From assembly GCA_015852425.1 (NCBI GenBank), contig JAAAIG010000899.1, positions 1 to 15,179 of the forward strand: a stretch of 15,179 nt of DNA, read 5' to 3'. Both the position numbers and the translations under genes were made by a program. The notes beneath the pieces are model-generated. The model worked only from the letters and a program-made list of their open reading frames with translations. It had not been told where the DNA came from and did not search any database. This document shows, one piece after another, positions 1 through 8,844 of the stretch (positions are counted from its first letter, which is position 1; every line of letters begins with the position of its first letter). The DNA is from Gryganskiella cystojenkinii (Eukaryota; Mortierellomycota; Mortierellomycetes; Mortierellales; Mortierellaceae).

Positions 1-56
1 CATTTTTTTGAGTGGTATTCTTACCACGACCTAGTTAAAATACGAACCGAAGAGGG

Positions 57-200
57 TTTGACTGGGAGTCAAAAGTGCAAACTATGATGCTTTTGACGGG
101 GAGGGCACTCAAAATACCCTGTGAGAACCATTTTGACGGGAGTCAAATTGGGCCCAGAAAAGTTTCGACTCCCCGTCAAACGTTATTCTGACGGGGATGA
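57..200. repeat. Cluster of degenerate palindromic repeats, GAC-GGGGA-GTC type
   Basis: Five related short motifs lie within about 145 bp: TTTGACTGGGAGTCAAAA at 57-74, TTTTGACGGGG at 91-101 with CACTCAAAA at 106-114, TTTTGACGGGAGTCAAA at 131-147, GACTCCCCGTCAAA (opposite orientation) at 167-180, and CTGACGGGGATGA at 188-200. The core is an inverted repeat, TTTTGAC and GTCAAAA, around a G-rich centre. The copies differ in spacing and orientation, so this is not a simple microsatellite. It may be a degraded palindromic intergenic element, a MITE-like end, or a cluster of binding sites. No coding sequence overlaps it. The repetition is seen directly; its nature is not known. Confidence 0.6.
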
Positions 201-474
201 GGCAGAATTCGTTTGTCCTAATTTTAATGTTGGCGTAAAACGAAAATATCCATCAATGACAACCTGTTAATCCTAGTTACCGTATGCTTAGGGTCGTCTC
301 TCACAATAGACACGCAATAGGAGTAGTGTTCATGGACATTGAGGAACTGGTGGGGCTCCAATTTTGGAGTTGCGCCTAGTACTATCATATGTCATATCTT
401 CAATCCGATCGCCATCGTCCTTCAGTGACTTGCCCTGTGCTTGAAACTGATCAGAGAGGCACTGACGAACGCTA
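201..474. other. Intergenic, no recognisable feature
   Basis: No open frame with protein-like composition, RNA gene or further copy of the upstream palindrome was recognised here. Confidence 0.5.
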
Positions 475-813
475 CTATGGGCACCCATTGAACTTGGTCA
501 GGGTCTGACCCCTGTGCGACTGTATATTGGCATAGTGGATGAGAACGCTGTCTGCGTACTGAGAGATCGAAACAATTTCTTTTCGAGACCGTTCTTTGTG
601 CCTAAAGAGGAGCGCGTGCTGATCGCGTCGTGATGTGCGCAGAATCAAATAACCAGTCCTAGCAAAGCAAGCCCAAAATGCAAAATCGTTTGGTTGCCGA
701 GAAGAGAAGACAAGTTTCCTTAAGTTTTGCGAAGGAGACGCGGGCATTATTCGGTTGGAGAACACGTACATATCTTCCTGATCCGTCAAAAACGCATGGC
801 CGATCGTCACCAT
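475..813 (-). CDS. Hypothetical open frame, 112 aa, doubtful
   Basis: An open frame runs from an ATG at 813 to a TAG at 475 and could encode 112 residues beginning MVTIGHAFLTDQED. The middle is rich in aromatic residues (FAFWACFARTGYLIL) and the C-terminal half is basic and polar. No signal peptide, membrane anchor or family motif is recognised. Codon use is not obviously biased, and a competing frame (727-1065) is open on the other strand. It could be a fragment of a decayed gene or transposable element, given the palindromic repeats nearby, or simply chance. Confidence 0.2.
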   Translation of the reverse strand: MVTIGHAFLTDQEDMYVFSNRIMPASPSQNLRKLVFSSRQPNDFAFWACFARTGYLILRTSRRDQHALLFRHKERSRKEIVSISQYADSVLIHYANIQSHRGQTLTKFNGCP

Positions 814-843
814 CTTGGCGTCAAATACATCGGCCTGAAACAA

Positions 844-1395
844 CTCTTTGGAAATTACCTTGAGATTCTCCTATTGTCCCAACTGTTCAAAAACGAGGCA
901 AGCCGTTGGGAGGGAGGGAAGTGGCGCTGTCGAGAGCTCGAATCTCGCCGTGACGTTCAAAAAGATGGCTATGAACAATTAACCGACGTCCTCTCTCGCG
1001 ATAATCTCCTTGCGGATGCTGCTTGTATAATTGCCGCTACTGTTGTTGCAAGCACAGTTTTTTGATTTGGTGATAAAAATGGAGAAATAATGAGAATGGC
1101 TGAGGATTAAATGGGTGAAAGATTGTTTGAATGCTTAAAAGGCACCCATCCATTGTTCAAAAAGCTACTCGAGAATAGCTCCGCCGAGCACTGAATAGTT
1201 GGACGTTGCATAAATATTACGAACAAGCACCCTCAGGCCATCCCACGTCGATTTCTTTTACGCTTAGAAGTCTTGTTTTGCCATTGTTGGGTCACGGCGA
1301 CACCATACATTATATTATTTAAATTGTCTCAAATATTCTTGTCATCATAAACGTTGCTACAGATATTCGATATTCCTGTATGGTAGTTTGTTTCA
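844..1395. other. Gene-poor intergenic stretch
   Basis: This lies downstream of the START-domain gene, which reads right to left and stops at 1396. An open + strand frame at 727-1065 has no recognisable content. The AT-rich part nearest 1396 (about 1300-1395) presumably holds the 3' UTR and poly(A) site of that gene. Nothing else could be supported. Confidence 0.4.
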
Positions 1396-3002
1396 TTAAC
1401 GACGCCTCCTGTACCGAGCCAAAGCAGGTCCAAATACGGCCAAGAAAAGAGTCATCACAATGACCTTGTTCGCTTTGCTTCCAGACGTATGATGCTGTTG
1501 TTTGTACCCTAGGTTCTGTTTGATCCCGTCCCAAAAGACTCGAAAAGTGGATGGTGTTCGATTCTTTTCCAGGGAATGGTTATTGTTTCCGTTTGCTCGC
1601 TGTCGATCGGAGGACAAGAGTTGCTGTGCAGACTCATCACGGCTCTTCAACTCATGAGCGACTTCCTCTTCCTCCTCGGCCTCCTCTTCTTCCGCATCGT
1701 CACCTTCTGTGGCGGCGGTAGCAGCCTGGCGAAGTTCAGAGACAAGAGTAATGATCTTGGAATGCTCATATGGAGGCAAGGAGGGAATAAGTTTGTTGAC
1801 ATTGCGCATACCCTCGGGAACAGCCTTTGTGGAAACTAAGGATATAAAGAAAAAAAGTGTCAAATCAATACATCTGAGCGGTTATACCAATGGGTCTTGA
1901 AAATGGTAACTTGCAAGCGCCACTGCTTCCTTACCGAGCTGAATGACTTTTTCGGGGATCCAGCCTTTCAAATCCGCATCCAGGACCTGGACCAATCGAC
2001 ACTTTGTGGGCTCACCAGGCTCAGGCCCAATGATCTGTCCAGCAACAGCCGTTTCCATGCGCACAATCTTTTCTTTGATGCGCTCGGGCATGGTCGGATG
2101 TTCGATCGTCGAGGTCACATTGCAGTACCGTCCATCACCCAAATCTTTGACGGTGCCCAAGACGACGGTGTCTCTGGAGGCTGTGGGCCACATGCCCTTG
2201 GTGCGGACATACTGAACCTTTGTTCCAGGAGCAATGTCGGCTAGAGTCTTCGCCTCGACACAGAGCGGGTCCCATTCGACACGACGATGGATTTCACTGA
2301 GGAGATCAAATGTGACCGCAGCAGTATTGTTCATGACAGCAATGACCTTGTAGCACATGGGTCGTCCCTTGAACTGATAGACCTCGATCAATGAAGGGCT
2401 CGTCTCCTCAAATACCTTCTCCCATATCGTAGTGTTGTCGATATAGTCCATAAACTTTTTCTCCATGGCGACCAATTCCTTGGCGTAGGGTTGAGCGCGT
2501 GTGGATGAATGTTTCTTCTTTTTGATCAGGGTTGGGGTTGGGGTCGAAGGGGTAGTTGCCTCTCCTGCTCCTGTTGTTGTTGTGGTTCCAGTCGCAGATG
2601 ATTTGCGGACAATGACCTTCTTGATGATCTTTCGCTTGCCTCCTCCCTCGACAGCAGTAGTTTTGGCCAGGGGTGCCGCCTCGACAGCATGAACGGGCAC
2701 CTGAGCAGGGAAGAATCTTTCGCTCAGGTCAGGCAGTCCAAAGATCTTTCTGAAGGCGAGGACAAAGATGAGTTCAAAGAAGACGTAGTGGATCTTGTCC
2801 AGAATTCCGTTCAGGAACACTATCGAGGCGAAGGAAAGAAAAAAAGATAACAACATATTATTACGGATTTGGTTCTTTGTTTCGTTTGGATCCATGACAG
2901 CAATCGACTCTTTTTAAACATACGTTGGTTGACGAGGTAGAGGATGGTATACGGGGTGACGAGCACCAGCATGGCTAGTGGAGATTGAGTCGAGTCTCCC
3001 AT
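1396..3002 (-). CDS. START-domain lipid-binding protein with N- and C-terminal membrane segments
   Basis: The three-exon model is complement(1396..1835, 1935..2819, 2924..3002), 467 aa. The first intron (104 nt) has donor GTATGT and an acceptor ending GATAG. The second (99 nt) has donor GTAAGG and acceptor TATCCTTAG. Both are phase 1, and splicing restores an uninterrupted START C-terminal helix (VIQLVSTKAVPEGMRNVNK). The ATG at 3002 sits in ACAATGG, a good start context. Hydrophobic segments lie at residues 8-29 and 35-50, followed by a lysine- and threonine-rich linker (about 85-135). The START domain spans about 155-345, with WDP near 208-211, RTKGMWPTASRDTVVLG near 232-248 and DLKGWIPEKV near 309-318. 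An acidic run (365-379), a single C-terminal membrane span (about 446-461) and a YRRRR end follow. START domains bind sterols, phospholipids or ceramides in a helix-grip pocket. The ligand and membrane cannot be told from sequence, though both ends suggest tethering, perhaps at a contact site. The family call is firm. Confidence 0.88.
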
Positions 3003-3917
3003 TGTTTAAGTTTTGAATGTGTTTGTTGCGGGGTAGAAAGTGTTTCTTCGGGTCGGGCGGTAAAAGCGCGCTGGTGGAAGTAGGACAATCCAAGGTTGTA
3101 AAGGTCGAAAAATTGAGTTGAGCGAAGAGTGGGGTTACAGGCAGGAAGGGGGTCGTCGCAGGGTGACTGTTCGACAAATGACCATCAAAGGATGGAAACG
3201 AGAAAAGGAAAAGTAAAGAGAAGAATGGTTAGCATTCCAAGAATCACTTTGCTTCTCGCTCGCTGCAAAGGTTGCTCCATCCACACTCAGTCCAGCCGAG
3301 TGGAGTATGCTGGGTTCCATCTAAGCGTCTCATTACCTGTTTGTCGGTTGAACTGAAAGGTTGCACGAAAGAGCACAACAACGCAACAATGCAAATCACA
3401 GAAACGGGTGAATGATCTGTCAGTCAAAAAAAGAAAAGCGAACTGCAGCAGTCAATGAGTGCGGTTTCTTTCTCGTTTTCTCTTTTCTTGGAGAGGATAA
3501 AAGGGCAGAGGGATGTGCAATGACAACGGACGAAGAGGGAAGAAAGACGACAAAGAAGAGTCCCTCAGACTGCGACCGAGAAGACGCACACACGTCCACT
3601 CCGCAACACCCAACCGACCGATCGCCCAGACCCGTGAACTAAGTTATGGGCAGTCACCGCATGTGCACGTGCTAGTCCCTTGGGCGCAATTCTGCCTGAA
3701 TAAGCATAAATGCATTCGGGCCTCTCAAAGAGCCCGCCTTGTCGGACTCTTTGGTCTATCCTCAGTTTCCGCCAAGAATCGTGTCGATGTCATATCAATC
3801 GACACTGCGACACCTCGGCCATTGCTGTATAATGTTGATGCCCTCCGTCTAAGCAAACACGTATTTCTGTTTATTGCCAAGCAACACACCCTCGTACTCA
3901 ACCTCGGCTTTGTCCAT
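3003..3917. other. Intergenic region without a recognised gene
   Basis: About 900 bp separates the START gene start codon (3002) from the 3' end of the next minus-strand gene (3918). The first part is presumably the START gene promoter and 5' UTR. Several frames are open on both strands (for example 3513-3953 +), but none has recognisable domains, good splice signals or a convincing start. No tRNA or 5S signature was found. Confidence 0.4.
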
Positions 3918-4536
3918 CTATACCTTCTTGCAATTCAATATCGACTCATTTAAAGTCGAGATCAACGTGTCTGTCGAGACTTGATCCTGATCACAACCCC
4001 GTTTTGGATCATCCTGCCGAAGGATCTCTTCCTCCTGCGCCTCCCATTCTGGCTCGTAGGTACCCCAGCCTGGTTGTTCTTGCGTGAGAAAAGTTAAAGG
4101 GTCACCAAGAACAGGCGATCCGGACGTGTGATTCCTTCCTGTCCTTGTCCTCTCTACCCGCGGATCTTTTTCGGGGAGGAGTACAAAACGCACCGATCGA
4201 ACTTGCTTTCAGTGCTTGGGCTTCGTTCAGTTCGCTCCTTGCACGCTTCGCTGACTCTTTCAGAGCAGCGTGAACCTCATCAAAGCTCGGGTACTTCTAT
4301 TGCCGTTCGTACCCGCGTTCCTTTTCCAATCGCGAGACAAGGTTCGCCATCTTTTGATTTTGTTTCTTGAGCGATTTTGATGCCGGCTCTGGCAACGTCT
4401 ACAGGCTGCGGCGCACTTGTTTTTGATTATGGAGCGAGCCGGTGCCACTTTCGAACGTGACCCCGATTCCCGATTGATAATGACTTAACGTAGGATGACG
4501 ATTTTTCCTTTCGTTTGAACTGACAGAAACTCGGAC
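3918..4536 (-). CDS. 3' part of an unrecognised gene, possibly a pseudogene
   Basis: The best model of the visible 3' part is complement(3918..4078, 4194..4296, 4417..4536). The 3' intron (4079-4193, 115 nt) is well formed: donor GTGCGT, acceptor TTTCTCACGCAAG, phase 1. It joins a helical, charged exon (YPSFDEVHAALKESAKRARS) to a final exon rich in Trp, Glu and Asp (QPGWGTYEPEWEAQEEEIL) ending in TAG at 3918. Upstream, the same frame continues but carries two TAG codons (4297-4299 and 4399-4401). Either a 120-nt intron (4297-4416, donor GTGCGC, acceptor GCAATAG) removes both, or the gene is broken. The sequence between the stops looks like a coiled coil (QKMANLVSRLEKERGYERQ), which favours decay. 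The 5' end is unresolved; the frame is closed by TGA at 4537-4539. No family is recognised. Confidence 0.4.
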
Positions 4537-5348
4537 TCAGACTCAAATGCACTGAAGAGTCTCTGGTTTTCTTGCTTTCTTTGGCTGCGTGCAAAGTTAG
4601 CTTGATCTTGACCGCCGCGGCCTTTCCCTTGTCTTGATGATCAAGATGGGGATGATCTCTTGCGTTCGTCATACCCTTGTGTTGGACTTTGTAGTTATTC
4701 ACTTGAACGTCATAACTAAGGGATAACAAGGAGGGAGAAATTCGGAAAAAGTAAAAGGGTTACTGTCAAGAGACACCAAAAAAATTATGGGCATTGAAAA
4801 GATCAGAGGACACGATGAATGTTGTTTTCAGGCATACATAACGATGTTGCATTGATCCTTCCATGCCGGCTCTTTTTGAATGTAGAGAATAGCAGACCTG
4901 GAATAGCAGCTTAAGGACGGATGTGTACATACCCTGCTATCTTGGCAATTCCACAGGAAGATAAAGGGGACGGGGAAAGGCTTTGCGCCAATATTCCCGC
5001 CGTTTCGGTCGCAGCCCTGCGAGTGAAAGAAACGACTATGTATGCACACATTGCACGTATATATTCCAGTTCTTGCAGCCAAATGGGAAAAAAAAAATCG
5101 AGAGACAATAGCAAAGGATAACACCAACGAAATAATAATCTTTGGTAGCCCTTGGCCCCAGATCACTCTCGAGTGCGGGAACTATAGTCTTCCTCCTTCC
5201 AAGCACTGACCCTAGGCTTGTCATTTTGTGCTCCATCCCTCCTCTTTCCCTAGGATTTTTCAGCTGCTCACTCGCGCGCTCACGAAAATTGGGAGTCGCA
5301 GAGAGATGAATGTCATCGGCACTGGGGTCCCTGGGATCCTTTGCAAAC
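4537..5348. other. Region without a firmly supported gene
   Basis: A minus-strand open frame at 4427-4729 (from an internal ATG about MTNARDHPHLDHQDKG, Lys-rich) could contain an upstream exon of the neighbouring gene, but no convincing splice pair connects them. From 4740 to 5348 only short frames without motifs occur on either strand. The stretch ends at the edge of the 28S rRNA fragment. Confidence 0.35.
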
Positions 5349-5403
5349 CCTCTCGTACTAACTTTAATTACAATTGCAACAACATGAATTCTGCTTCAGT
5401 AGG

Positions 5404-5434
<31 letters not shown>

Positions 5435-5460
5435 TAACGTCGCTATAAACGCTTAACTGG
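5349..5460 (-). pseudogene. Rearranged fragment of cytosolic 28S (LSU) rRNA
   Basis: Read on the minus strand, this stretch follows a highly conserved part of nuclear LSU rRNA. It contains AAGCGTTTATAGCGACGTT, then TTTTTGATCCTTCGATGTCG and GGCTCTTCCTA, then GAAGCAGAATTCA, which is the peptidyl-transferase region of domain V. After GAATTCA it jumps directly to TGTTGTTGCAAT and AGTACGAGAGG, the sarcin-ricin loop of domain VI. About 90-100 nt that separate these blocks in intact LSU rRNA are missing, and homology stops abruptly at both ends. Several differences from the remembered consensus are C-to-T or G-to-A. It is therefore a non-functional rDNA scrap, not a working rRNA gene. It lies 81 bp beyond the 3' end of the HEPN-MYND gene. 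Recognition is from memory of conserved rRNA. Confidence 0.88.
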
Positions 5461-5541
5461 TATGTTATACTATTTATTCTGCCCCAATATCCTCCGCCAT
5501 CAACTTTAAACCAACGTGCTTCTGGGTACATCGTCTGGTCA

Positions 5542-8500
5542 CTATAGTACACAGATCAGTTTGTGACTATAATCCTTCCAGTCCAAGACTTGGCACTCCT
5601 TCGAACAGTATTTAGACCGTTTGCACTTTGAGCAAGAATACTTGGATTGGCCTTTTCCGCAATAGTGGCACATATCCACTATTTGTTGCGGAGAGACAAT
5701 GACAGAGTTTGGATCGTCGATTCTGATGATGGGCCTGCCGTCCATGGCTGTTCTAAGATATGGATTGATGACGCTAATCTTTGCTCCAATCGCCAGAGTG
5801 TGTTTTTTGTCGAAGTTGTACAGACTGACCCGCTGCACATTCAAGTTGCTATCCTCTGCAACAAAGGAAATCGACATGCTGTTGTTGAACGGCACCGTGA
5901 TAAGCGTGAGCTCCAGGACAAAACCGTCAAGCACATGGTCTGCAGTGGGGTTGATTTCGTTCAGATATACGGACTTTAGTCCAACCCATGACAGTGGTGC
6001 GCTCTGGCTTTTCGAAGGCTTTGCTGTGAAATTGACCTTGACGTGTTCGTCACTGCTCATGATCTTGCCGTACTCACTAACGACTCGTCTGTGGTTCACA
6101 ATCAGCTCTTTCCTAAATGGATCGGCCAGCTTGACGACAGGTTTTTCCTTGTCCTTAACGAGTCCTCCAATTTTCCGCAGCGGCAGCTCAAGCATCTCTT
6201 TGCTCGTCGACTCGTATGGCAAGAAGAATGGAATCTGCTTTGCCTCTGCGTTCAGCCCCTGTTCATAGTGCCGCGCGATGCTGTCTCTGTCCCTATTCGC
6301 AAAGCTACAGACCCCCAAAGAGTAGTAGGCTTCGGGCACCTTTCTGTGGTCCACAGACGCAACAGATAGGAATTTGGTGTATGCGTCTGTTGCTTGATTG
6401 TTCCGGCCCATTATCCTCAAGGTGGCGGCTTTGTGATATAGGTTGTTCACATCGTTCTTCGAAATGTTCTCAATGCGATTGAAGTCGCGCAGTGCAAATT
6501 CGTGTTTGTTGATGAAGTTGTACAGACACCCGCGAATCTCGAGGAAGAACTTGTTGTTGGGATACTTCTTGATGCATTCTGTCAGAAAGTCAATGTTTTC
6601 GTCGGACTGCATGTTCAGTACAGCATGGCAGATTCTACAGTCCTGGTTGAACGCCAGCTCGTCGATGTTTTCGGAGTGTTTTACAGTGCGGTCACTGTAT
6701 GACAAAAGCAGAAGAACGTGCTTTCGGATGACCTTGTGGATATCGATCGGCATGGGTCCGACAAAGTGTTCCAGCTTGTAGCACATGGCCAGCCGGCCAA
6801 TGAACGACCTTGAATCGTTGTCGAGAACAACAATGTTGCGCCGTGCAATGCTGTGAAATGTATCCATGGCCTGCATATAGTTCAGCACAGCGAAGTACAT
6901 CCGATTGCTAAACTCTGATTTGTCTTTGCGCTCGGCCAACACCTCCAAATCGTACTTGTATCCATTTTTGGTGATTCTGGTGGGCGACGCACGGTCTGAT
7001 TTGTTTTTGATGTTCTCCAAGTCATTCAGCGTTTCCAAGACTTCCGATTTGTCTGGGTATTCATATGAAAGTTTGCGGAAAATTCTCTCTCGGATAGACA
7101 TGTTTTCGAACGGCAAATTGAGCCCCTTTTCCCAATCGATTACGTCCGAGATGTCTGCGTTGCTCTCGAGTGCCATTTGGGCTATTGCTTTCTCTTTAAG
7201 GCGCGCAAGCTTCGAACCCTGCTTTATAGATTTCTCATTCCATTTCTCGGCCTTGTTGATATTTCCAGACGCCAGGTATAGACCGACAAGGTTGTCCATG
7301 GCATTCGGATCGCCATAGTTCAGCGCACATAGAAACAACTGCTCGGCCTGTTTGAAGTTCTTGACCACACCCTCTCCGTTCATATACATAAGCGCTAGAT
7401 TGTTTGCCGATATCCCGCTTTGATGCGAAATCGCCTTCTTGTACCATACTACAGCCAGATCAAGACTTTTCTCCGCAATGCTGCCTTCGTGGTAGCCCAA
7501 TGCAATGCAGTGCTCGGCCTCCTTCACCCCAACGATAGGAGCGTTGTGTTTGTCGAATGCGTCGAACTTGGAGATCTCCAGCAGTAGTTTAAGCGCCTGT
7601 GGGTAGTCTTTGCTGACGCCGTGCCCGCTGATCATGAACAGAGCCAGATTGTACATGCCTTCTGCATTACGCATATCGGCTGCCTGTTTGTAGCACTCTG
7701 CGGCCATGTTGTAGTTTTGATCATCGCGGTATTCGTGGCCGGCCCAGACATGCTCCAGCGCAGGATTGTCGTTGATCAGCAGCCTTTTGATTTCGTCCAT
7801 GTTTTTCATGTCTTTGAACCTCTGTCTGTTTTTCAAACTCAGATCTTTGAGGCTTTGGTCGTTGTCTCGCTCTTGCAGCCCCTTTAGTTTTCTGGCATCC
7901 GATCGCATCTGCCGTATTTCGTCGTTGTTCATATCTAAGCTGAGTGCTTTGTCGAAATGTTTGATGGCCTTGTCGTATTTTTCCAGCGACTCATACGCCT
8001 TTCCGAGCCTGATGTACGCCTTGAGATAATCGGGGTTTAGGTGTTTAGATAGCTTAGCATCCTCCAGGGCTTTGGCGTATTCGCCTAGCTTTAGATAGCA
8101 AAACGACCTGTTGGAGTGCAAAACCGAAAGATCTCTGTCGGAGATGCCCGGAAGAGTGATGGCGTCGGTGTATTTGGTCGCTGCCATTAGGAATTTCTGC
8201 GCTGTTATAAGGTTGTTGCCTTCATGCTTGAGTTCGATCGACTTTTTAACGTTTTCACTTATAATGTACATTTTGGAGTCGCTCGAATGCGAATGTAAAA
8301 TGTCGTCCAGCTCTTCGTCCGTAACGCCTAGGGACAACAGGATGACTTTCAGTTCGCTCCAGTACTGTTGGTACTCTTTAGTGCTGATTTTCTTGTCTGG
8401 ATGGTGGGCAATAAAGTTTCGGATAGGCATTAATCGTTTAAGATTGGCTTGGAACTCGTTGTCTCTGTTGAGATCGGTCATGGTGAAAATAACGTTGAAA

Positions 8501-8844
8501 ATCGTCAGGTCCCATTTTCTGATGTCGCCGCCTTCTAGATACTCCTTCTGAATCTTGCCTACGTGTCGGTATACGTTTAACCCCGCGTTGTTCGTGAAGT
8601 GCTGTCCACACTCAGGCGAGTTGCTCCATGCCACCTTGTACTTGTGTTGCCAACTTTGCTCAAACGCCTTTCTCAGACATTCCGACGCCTTTACAAGCAA
8701 CAGTTCGATCTTGCACCAGTTATAAAATTCTGCAGAATACATGTTGCAGCCTACGTTAGATTGAACAATACAGCTTATCAGTTTACTGTTCAAACCCTGC
8801 CTCAGCTTTTTGCACATGCACATATCTGATAAATGTGTATGCAT
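5542..8844 (-). CDS. HEPN(DZIP3-like)-TPR-Sel1-MYND zinc-finger protein
   Basis: This is one uninterrupted frame. Starting at the ATG at 8844 it gives 1100 aa; an ATG at 8742 (AACATG, better context) would give 1066 aa and still keep every domain. Residues 39-174 resemble the DZIP3-type HEPN domain, with KWDLT (110-114), the Rx4H motif R-N-F-I-A-H (142-147) and the conserved end ISTKEYQQYWSELKVILLSLG. Residues 191-316 form three Hop/STIP1-like TPRs with all five carboxylate-clamp positions (K206, N210, N245, K275, R279). Residues 365-546 carry Sel1-like repeats (AEGMYNLALFMISGHGV; ANNLALMYMNGEGV), and TPR-like helices continue to about 860. A beta-rich region (about 950-1050, with GAKISVINPYLR and IRIDDP) precedes a complete MYND finger with C1059, C1062, C1071, C1074, C1080, C1084, H1094 and C1098. 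A role as a chaperone-linked RNA-targeting or scaffold protein is inference. There are no introns, unlike the other confident genes here. Confidence 0.9.
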   Translation of the reverse strand: MHTHLSDMCMCKKLRQGLNSKLISCIVQSNVGCNMYSAEFYNWCKIELLLVKASECLRKAFEQSWQHKYKVAWSNSPECGQHFTNNAGLNVYRHVGKIQKEYLEGGDIRKWDLTIFNVIFTMTDLNRDNEFQANLKRLMPIRNFIAHHPDKKISTKEYQQYWSELKVILLSLGVTDEELDDILHSHSSDSKMYIISENVKKSIELKHEGNNLITAQKFLMAATKYTDAITLPGISDRDLSVLHSNRSFCYLKLGEYAKALEDAKLSKHLNPDYLKAYIRLGKAYESLEKYDKAIKHFDKALSLDMNNDEIRQMRSDARKLKGLQERDNDQSLKDLSLKNRQRFKDMKNMDEIKRLLINDNPALEHVWAGHEYRDDQNYNMAAECYKQAADMRNAEGMYNLALFMISGHGVSKDYPQALKLLLEISKFDAFDKHNAPIVGVKEAEHCIALGYHEGSIAEKSLDLAVVWYKKAISHQSGISANNLALMYMNGEGVVKNFKQAEQLFLCALNYGDPNAMDNLVGLYLASGNINKAEKWNEKSIKQGSKLARLKEKAIAQMALESNADISDVIDWEKGLNLPFENMSIRERIFRKLSYEYPDKSEVLETLNDLENIKNKSDRASPTRITKNGYKYDLEVLAERKDKSEFSNRMYFAVLNYMQAMDTFHSIARRNIVVLDNDSRSFIGRLAMCYKLEHFVGPMPIDIHKVIRKHVLLLLSYSDRTVKHSENIDELAFNQDCRICHAVLNMQSDENIDFLTECIKKYPNNKFFLEIRGCLYNFINKHEFALRDFNRIENISKNDVNNLYHKAATLRIMGRNNQATDAYTKFLSVASVDHRKVPEAYYSLGVCSFANRDRDSIARHYEQGLNAEAKQIPFFLPYESTSKEMLELPLRKIGGLVKDKEKPVVKLADPFRKELIVNHRRVVSEYGKIMSSDEHVKVNFTAKPSKSQSAPLSWVGLKSVYLNEINPTADHVLDGFVLELTLITVPFNNSMSISFVAEDSNLNVQRVSLYNFDKKHTLAIGAKISVINPYLRTAMDGRPIIRIDDPNSVIVSPQQIVDMCHYCGKGQSKYSCSKCKRSKYCSKECQVLDWKDYSHKLICVL

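Noticed and set aside
1882..2895. Single-exon 337-aa START protein
   Set aside because: It would lack the last START helix and use an internal ATG inside intron 1. The spliced three-exon model explains the flanking frames in phase.
4378..4425. Cys-rich stretch KCAAACRRCQSRH resembling a Zn2Cys6 DNA-binding start
   Set aside because: The spacing does not match C-x2-C-x6-C, no further cysteines follow, and the frame fits neither neighbouring exon.
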